From: Astragalus membranaceus
Lineage: Eukaryota > Streptophyta > Magnoliopsida > Fabales > Fabaceae
NCBI GenBank assembly: GCA_039519185.1
Contig: CM076847.1
Location: forward strand, 48,987,708 to 49,051,707
Length of the DNA stretch: 64,000 nt
Reading direction: 5' to 3'
Below, piece after piece: positions 58,764-64,000 of this stretch. Position 1 is the stretch's first letter. Every line of letters begins with the position of its first letter. Both the position numbers and the translations under genes were made by a program. The notes below the pieces were generated by a model that had not been told where the DNA came from, did not search any database, and was given only the letters and a program-made list of their open reading frames with translations.

Positions 58764-60042
58764 GTTCATACGATCTTTAAAACAAAAGGTAACAAACCCA
58801 GCTTATGTTGAAAGCTCGATTTCTAGAGCATATTTACTGGAGGAGACAGCTACATTTGCTTCATATTATTATTTTCCAACTATTTTATCAAGGAGAACAA
58901 GGGTGCCTCGAAATGATGATGGAGGAGAAAGTTCTTCTGCAAATGCTCCATTGTCAATCTTTAATTATCCAGGTCACCCGATTGGAAAGGGTGTCACTTC
59001 TACCTTGGACGATAGAGAAATGAAAGCTGCACATTTGTATATTCTTTTAAATTGTCCTGAAGTGGTTCCTTATTTGAAGTAAGTACCTCCACTCAACAAT
59101 ATGATATTTATCTTATCTAAGGCCATGTTTAACTGTTTCGTTGTATGTGTAGCATGTACTCAGATTTGTTACGGGAACTAAACCCTGATGTAAGCGAAGC
59201 CGACCTCGACAGAGAAATATCCTCAAATTTTACCTCATGGTTTAAAACTCATGTACGTGAATCTAATTTTACCTTAATTTGATGTGATCGAATTTGTTGG
59301 GTTAAAATAAAGAATGTTCTCTAATGTAGGTGCTCGACACAACAAATGCAATTAAGGATCCACTTCTTAGGAGTTTGGCATGGGGCCCAATTCGAAATGT
59401 CATTAGGTGGCCTACTTTTGTTATCAATGGATACAAGTTTATGACAAAGTCTAAAAATGAAGGGATGAGTACAACAAATCACAATGTATGTGTTCGAGGT
59501 GGGCAACATGATACAATGGAAAATGATTACTATGGGGTGTTGATTGATATTGTTGAATTGGAGTACACCAATCACCCTACCAAGAAGGTTGTTCTATTTA
59601 AATGTGTATGGTTTGATCCTAGTCCCCAGGGGACACAAATAGATAACTATGGAAATGTTCAAAAAAAAAATCACGGAGATATCCAAATTATGATCCTTTT
59701 ATATTGGCTCAACAAGCAGATCAAGTCTACTTTACATCATTTCCTGAAGGGCAACAAGGTTGGTTGAGTGTCATAAGAACCAAGGCGCGCAACATAATTC
59801 AATCTTCGGAAAAGAATAAACGTGAAACAAATGATGCATTCCAAGATGATGATGCACAACCGATGCCTATTATTGTTGCAAATGATGATTTTCAGCATAG
59901 TCTTGTTGACACTGCTAGTGTGGCGGAGGAGGTACCTATAGCTGTCTTCGAAGAAGAAGAAGAAGAAGAAGAAGAAGAAGAAGAATATATAGAATTCATG
60001 TCTGAGAGTGAAGAAGAAGATGATGAGGAAGAATCTTATTAG
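58764..60042 (+). pseudogene. CACTA 2 transposase, C-terminal exons (DUF4218/DUF4216)
   Basis: Introns with GT...AG ends are read at 58679-58763, 59079-59152 and 59253-59329. Exons give FIRSLKQKVTNPAYVESS, LLEETATFASYYYFP, VVPYLNMYSDLL, FTSWFKTHV, then SLAWGPIRNVIRWPTFVING and NDYYGVLIDIVELEY with VVLFKCVWFDP (DUF4216). A run of ten A at 59661-59670 shifts the frame by one. The other frame continues with ILAQQADQVYFTSFPEGQQG. The tail is acidic (12 Glu from a GAA repeat at 59950-59985) and ends at TAG 60040-60042. Confidence 0.85.
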
Positions 60043-60278
60043 GAAGAATCTTATTGAGTCAACACATGTTACTTTTGTCTATTATTTTTAAGATGTATTT
60101 ATTGTTGATGTGGAAAACAACTTCACTTAATGTAATTTTGATTATCAATTTCATTCTTCATGTGATTATCAAATACATACTGTAATTTCATTCTTCATGT
60201 GATTATTAAATACTTGACTAATTATTTGTATTCATTCTTTAATTCCTATTACTCGTTTATTAATGCTTCTTTTGACAG
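60043..60278. other. Spacer between the two CACTA genes
   Basis: AT-rich 236 bp with a duplicated phrase TTTCATTCTTCATGTGATTA. It ends in TTTTGACAG just before the next ATG, an acceptor-like site, so the second gene may have a 5' untranslated intron. Confidence 0.4.
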
Positions 60279-62251
60279 ATGGCAGATGGTGATAATACAA
60301 GGGGTAGCGGAAGAGGTACCGGTAGAGGTAGGGGAAGAGGGCGAGGTAGAGGTACTTTGCCACAACCAACACATTCTTCCACTTCCCACACACATGTGGC
60401 TCCCCAACCTTCTCAAACTACACGAACACCTAATGTTCTTCCCACTTTCCATGACCCTACTAGGAAATCGACACATTCCTCCACTTCCCACACTCATGTG
60501 GCTCCCCAGCCTTCTCGATCTACACCTAGTCGGCACGTTGCTTCGATTCCCACACATCCTTCTACTTCCCACACTCATGTGGCCCCCCAGCATCCTCGAT
60601 TTACACCTAGTCCTCTTGTTCTTTTGACTTGCCAAGCTCCTATTGCCCCGGGACCTTCCCATCCTACACCTAGCCCCAATAACTCGACCACACAGAACCA
60701 AACTATTCATCATACACCTCCCCAATCACATGTTGCATCTATTGACAACCCCCAAGTATCATCATCCCATGATGATTCATATCCACAAATTGGGTCTTCC
60801 GACAATGATGGGCGTATGTGGATATGTCCAGGTCCAGGAAACACGTAAGTATTACGCTCTTCTTTTCATGAAATAGTCTACAATAACTTATATGCATATG
60901 ATTTACACGTTTAATGTTATTGTACAGTTTTGACCCTCCTATTCAGCCAACGCGTGATATCACAAAGATAATAAAAAAGAAGTTTGAAGTGTCTTGGATG
61001 AATTATGGAGAGGTGAAGAGAGAGGATGAGAAGTTGGCAGATATGTGGTTTGATGAGTTTAAGGTTTGAAAACATGTAAATACATTATTAAAAGACAATA
61101 TACAACAATCTTATTATTGTTCTAACTTCACTTTCGTTTGTTTGAATTGTAGAGGATTTATAAGTGGCTTCCGGAGCATGAGGCAGAAATTAAAAATTCA
61201 TTTGACCATAACCCTCTGATGGGTACTCAAATGCAATGTATAGAGTACGAAAGAAGATGGATGCGGGGACTTGGATTCCTAAGAAAAATCGTGATGAATT
61301 GGAGCAAAAGTGGGCTGATGAAGATTGGAAAGCAAAAGCAATAATTAACCGCAACAACAGAACATCATCTGATGGCTCTCTACATACAGGAGGGTCTATT
61401 CGGACAACCGAGCATTACAAGAGATTAGTAAGCAAATGAATTATATATAACTTTATATTTGCTAAGAGTATATTTTATTTGAAACTAATTTATTTATTTT
61501 TAAGAAAAATTCCTCGGATGAGACTCCAACTTGTTGGGACCTATTTGAGAAGACTCACAAAATGAAAGGCGAGACCCCAAAGTGGGTTTCCTCAAAGGCA
61601 GAGAAGATTGCTGTAAGTTAAAATTTCAACATTAACATCCAAATTTAGTTGCGTTATTTGTTGAGTTTATTGATCTTTTTCAGACATTATTGCTGTTTCT
61701 GTTCTTTCTGGCATGCATTGTCATTGAACTACGGCTAACTACCTTGTTTCACTGAAACTTTAAGCATGCATTGTCATTGAACTACTGCTAACTTATCTAT
61801 TGGCAATCTTGTTTTGAATTGTCTCTTCCTGACTTCCTATTGCTTTTGGTGCTGAGACTGCAAAGTGGTTGTTGGTGCTATTGATATTACACAATTATTT
61901 ATGTCTGTTTCTTTGTGCATTGTCTCATGTTCCATTTCTTTTTTTTTTGAAGTAAATCTCATGTTTCATTTCTAGCTACTTCATTTAGATTTCTAGCTAT
62001 TTCCTTTTACCCATATTTAGATTTCTAGCTATTTCTCAACACCAAAAGAAGACTAAATGATAATTTCTGTATATCGCTGACTACATCCAAAATATGACCA
62101 TGATGATGTGAATGCTAAGGGAATTCAATTATGACCATCCAATATATTCTGAAAGTGAAGTTGTCAAATTAGAATTAGGAAGGTTAGTACAGTTGTGGAT
62201 TGTGATTGGAAATTGTAGGCTAATAGGGTGGTCCAGTAACAGCATGGTCTC

Positions 62252-62528
62252 ATATTAAGGGATCTAGCTTAGTTTTCTATTTCTATTGTAATTATCTGTC
62301 AGTTAGCTAATATGTATAGTTAAGTTGTTAGTTATGTTGTTAGTTCTGTTGTATCTAGTTAACAGATATATTCTGTTACTAGTCTGTTATTATTCAGTTA
62401 GGTTAGCTGTGTCCTATTGTATCTGTGTGCTCTGCTTGCCTATATAAGGCAGAGTTCTCTCTATTGTAATTCACTGAGAAATAATCAATATACAAAATCT
62501 CTCTTTCATGATTCTAAAGAATCTAACA
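62252..62528 (+). repeat. Copia LTR, left copy (+)
   Basis: 277 bp starting ATATTAAGGG. It contains a TATA box TATATAAGGC at 62441-62450 and ends AACA directly before the primer site at 62529-62541. Confidence 0.88.
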
Positions 62529-62659
62529 TGGTATCAGTAGCATCTTCGCACCACCAACGTGGCCTGCGATCCTGAGTTCCGTCGCTTCTGCCGTACGCTC
62601 GCGGTGCGCCACCGTGAGTTCTGCACAAAATTTGGTTGTTTTCTCTGATTCTTTTTCTC

Positions 62660-63445
62660 CAGTTCCACTATAAAAATATTTTATATGTACCCCAACTCAA
62701 CAAAAACCTGCTTAGCATTAAGAAATTTGTGACTGATAATGATGCATTTTTTCAATTTCACCCTAATTTTTGTTTTGCAAAATCACAGGCACCAAGGATG
62801 GTTTATATCATCTCCCAGGAATATATTCTGCATTAGTTCTAAAAACTCTAGTAGTCCTATTTCTCATGCTACAGTTGCTTCCACACCACACAATGTAATC
62901 TCACACACTACATCCACTGGTGCCCTGTGGCACAATCGTTTAGGGCATCCTCACATTACTGTTCTAAACTCTGTATTGAAATCCTGTAATAAACCAACTA
63001 TTGGAATGAATAAAAGAGATTTTTGTGTGGCATGTTGCATGGGAAAGCTTCATAGACTACCTTCCAATATTTCTGATACTGTTTACAGTTCACCCTTAGA
63101 ATTAATCTACTATGATCTGTGGGGTCCTTCCCCTATGTCCTCCTCTATGGGTTATAAATGCCTTGATCCTAATGGTAGGTTGGTCATTTCTTAAGATTTT
63201 AATGAAAATGTTTTTCCTTATCAGTCACTCTTTGCAGCTAAGCACACTGCCACCCCACCCCCTACCTGCAACATTCAACCTCTTCACATACCCAATGGCA
63301 CTTCTACTAATTCTGCTCCTCCCCTTACACCACCACCTCAAGCTACCCCTCCTCATCAATCATCTTTACCACCTCATACACCTCCTTCATCAGTTCCATC
63401 TATACCTCCTACACCCTTGCCTTCTACTGCATCCAGTACCATATA
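62660..63445 (+). pseudogene. Copia pol fragments (GAG-pre-integrase, integrase start)
   Basis: Frames on + give ILYVPQLNKNLLSIKKFVTD, then TGALWHNRLGHPH with the zinc-site CVACCMGKLHRLP, and LIYYDLWGPSP. After SMGYKC the sequence jumps to NGRLVIS and NENVFPYQSLF, which normally lie far downstream, so most of the integrase core is deleted. The rest is a Pro/Ser/His-rich linker (TPPPQATPPHQSS) that runs into the inverted LTR. Reverse transcriptase and RNase H are absent. Confidence 0.8.
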
Positions 63446-63448
63446 AAA

Positions 63449-63725
63449 TGTTAGATTCTTTAGAATCATGAAAGAGAGATTTTGTATATTGATTATTTCT
63501 CAGTGAATTAGAAAAGAGAGAACTCTGCCTTATATAGGCAAGCAGAGCACACAGATACAATAGGACACAACTAACCTAACTGAATAATAACAGACTAGTA
63601 ACAGAATATATCTGTTAACTAGATACAACAGAACTAACAACATAACTAACAACTTAACTATACATATTAGCTAACTGACAGATAATTACAATAGAAATAG
63701 AAAACTAAGCTAGATCCCTTAATAT
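63449..63725 (-). repeat. Copia LTR, right copy, inverted (-)
   Basis: Inverse copy of 62252-62528, starting TGTTAGATTC on +. The TATA box reads leftward (63527-63536), so the two LTR promoters face each other. With four further bases (to 63729) the copy becomes a proper TG...CA LTR on the minus strand (TGAGATATT). Confidence 0.88.
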
Positions 63726-64000
63726 CTCAAATCCTTTTCTTGGGTTGATTTTATCTTATATTGGTTGCACATGGACTAGTTAATATAATTGTCTGATTGA
63801 CTTTAATATATAATGTGTTGGATTATTTTTTTTTCCAGAATGAGTATGAAAGTCGTATTCTTGAAAGAGACTCACAAGAGGCACTAGGAGATGGTGTGTG
63901 TAGCGAGCAATCTGACAACAACATCTTCTTAGAGGTTGTTGGAGGTGTAGACAGGAAGAAAAGAATATTTGGTTTAGGTCCTGAAGGTGGAAACCACGTT

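Larger units (their letters stand above)
62252..63725 (+). mobile_element. Copia remnant bounded by inverted LTR copies
   Basis: The left LTR (62252-62528, + orientation, ending AATCTAACA) is followed at once by a primer site TGGTATCAGTAGC. The right end (63449-63725) is the inverse of the same 277-bp sequence, not a direct repeat. Between them are fragments of copia pol on +. The arrangement is LTR, partial pol, inverted LTR. Confidence 0.88.
61613..63838 (+). other. Fourth intron of the TNPA-like gene, enlarged by a copia remnant
   Basis: It begins GTAAGTTA and ends TTTTTTTTCCAG. Its own DNA (61613-62251) has a repeated phrase GCATGCATTGTCATTGAACT at 61711 and 61763. The rest is the inverted-LTR copia fragment. 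Confidence 0.75.
27859..64000 (+). mobile_element. CACTA element 2 (plus strand, right end beyond the window)
   Basis: The terminus CACTACTAGAAAA begins at 27859 with preceding ATC as the possible 3-bp duplication. Subterminal repeats follow to about 28210. Two genes lie on +: a TNP2/TNPD-like transposase (31191-60042) and a TNPA-like gene (60279 onward). LTR elements A, B and C and a copia remnant are inserted in it. Without these the visible part would be roughly 9-10 kb. Confidence 0.88.
60279..64000 (+). pseudogene. CACTA 2 TNPA-like gene (Transposase_24), 3' end off window
   Basis: Exons read: 60279-60844, 60928-61063, 61153-61427, 61505-61612 and 63839 onward, all with GT...AG introns. 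Exon 1 has an Arg-Gly run (GRGRGRGRG) and three HSSTSHTHVAPQ repeats in a Pro/Ser/Thr/His-rich region. Later exons carry FEVSWMNYGEVK, KWLPEHEAEIKNSF, RKKMDAGTWIPKKNRDELEQ, HTGGSIRTTEHYKRL, TPTCWDLFEKTHK and SRILERDSQEALGDGV, the pattern of PF03004. A one-base shift near 61215-61235 breaks exon 3. The protein would bind subterminal repeats. The fourth intron holds the copia remnant. Confidence 0.82.

Noticed and set aside
60249..60725. 158-codon minus-strand frame opposite the TNPA-like exon 1
   Set aside because: Shadow of the repeated Pro/Ser/His-rich coding exon, which is supported by splice sites and downstream domain matches.

Overview
This window is plant nuclear DNA made almost entirely of nested transposable elements. 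I found no host gene, rRNA or tRNA gene. A legume (clover, medic, vetch or pea type) is my best guess. The reasons are Ogre/Tat-type LTR elements with LTRs of several kb, chromovirus LTRs beginning TGTAACACCC, and a MITE whose ends read GGCTTAAATATGTTTTAG, a type common in Fabaceae. This rests on remembered family features, not on a search.

Left part (1-26804). Positions 1-6830 are the 3' half of a decayed Tat-lineage Ty3/gypsy element: protease, reverse transcriptase, two RNase H domains and the start of integrase on +, then a convergent antisense gene resembling the plant-mobile-domain family with its own TATA box, then polypurine tract and 3' LTR. From 7420 to 23933 lies a 5'-truncated LINE with a 16-bp target duplication, split by a 15.5-kb Ogre-like LTR element (7793-23277, LTRs about 3.8 kb, 5-bp duplication GCCTT). 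That element has no recognisable gene. It carries a 20-bp minisatellite, diverged longer repeats, and a 283-bp Mutator-type MITE whose loop resembles a pentatricopeptide-repeat gene. Positions 23934-26804 hold a diverged ~215-bp tandem family interrupted by a 1.5-kb foldback.

Right part (26805-64000). A minus-strand CACTA element (26805-27858 visible) was invaded by a plus-strand CACTA element that starts at 27859 and runs off the window. The second one carries a TNP2-type transposase gene (31191-60042) and a TNPA-like/Transposase_24 gene (60279 to beyond the end). The transposase gene is split twice. Element A (31660-49045) is a coding Ty3/gypsy chromovirus, itself split by the non-coding element B (36965-45201, reverse orientation). 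Element C (49426-57212) is another non-coding LTR element. An intron of the second CACTA gene holds a copia fragment whose LTRs are inverted relative to each other.

Relationships. A, B and C share the primer-binding leader, LTR blocks, a small inverted repeat before the polypurine tract and a possible ~445-bp intron running from the LTR across the primer-binding site. B and C therefore look like non-autonomous partners of A-type elements. Relative order of events: CACTA 1, then CACTA 2, then A, C and the copia element, then B inside A. B and C have almost identical LTR pairs and are probably recent.
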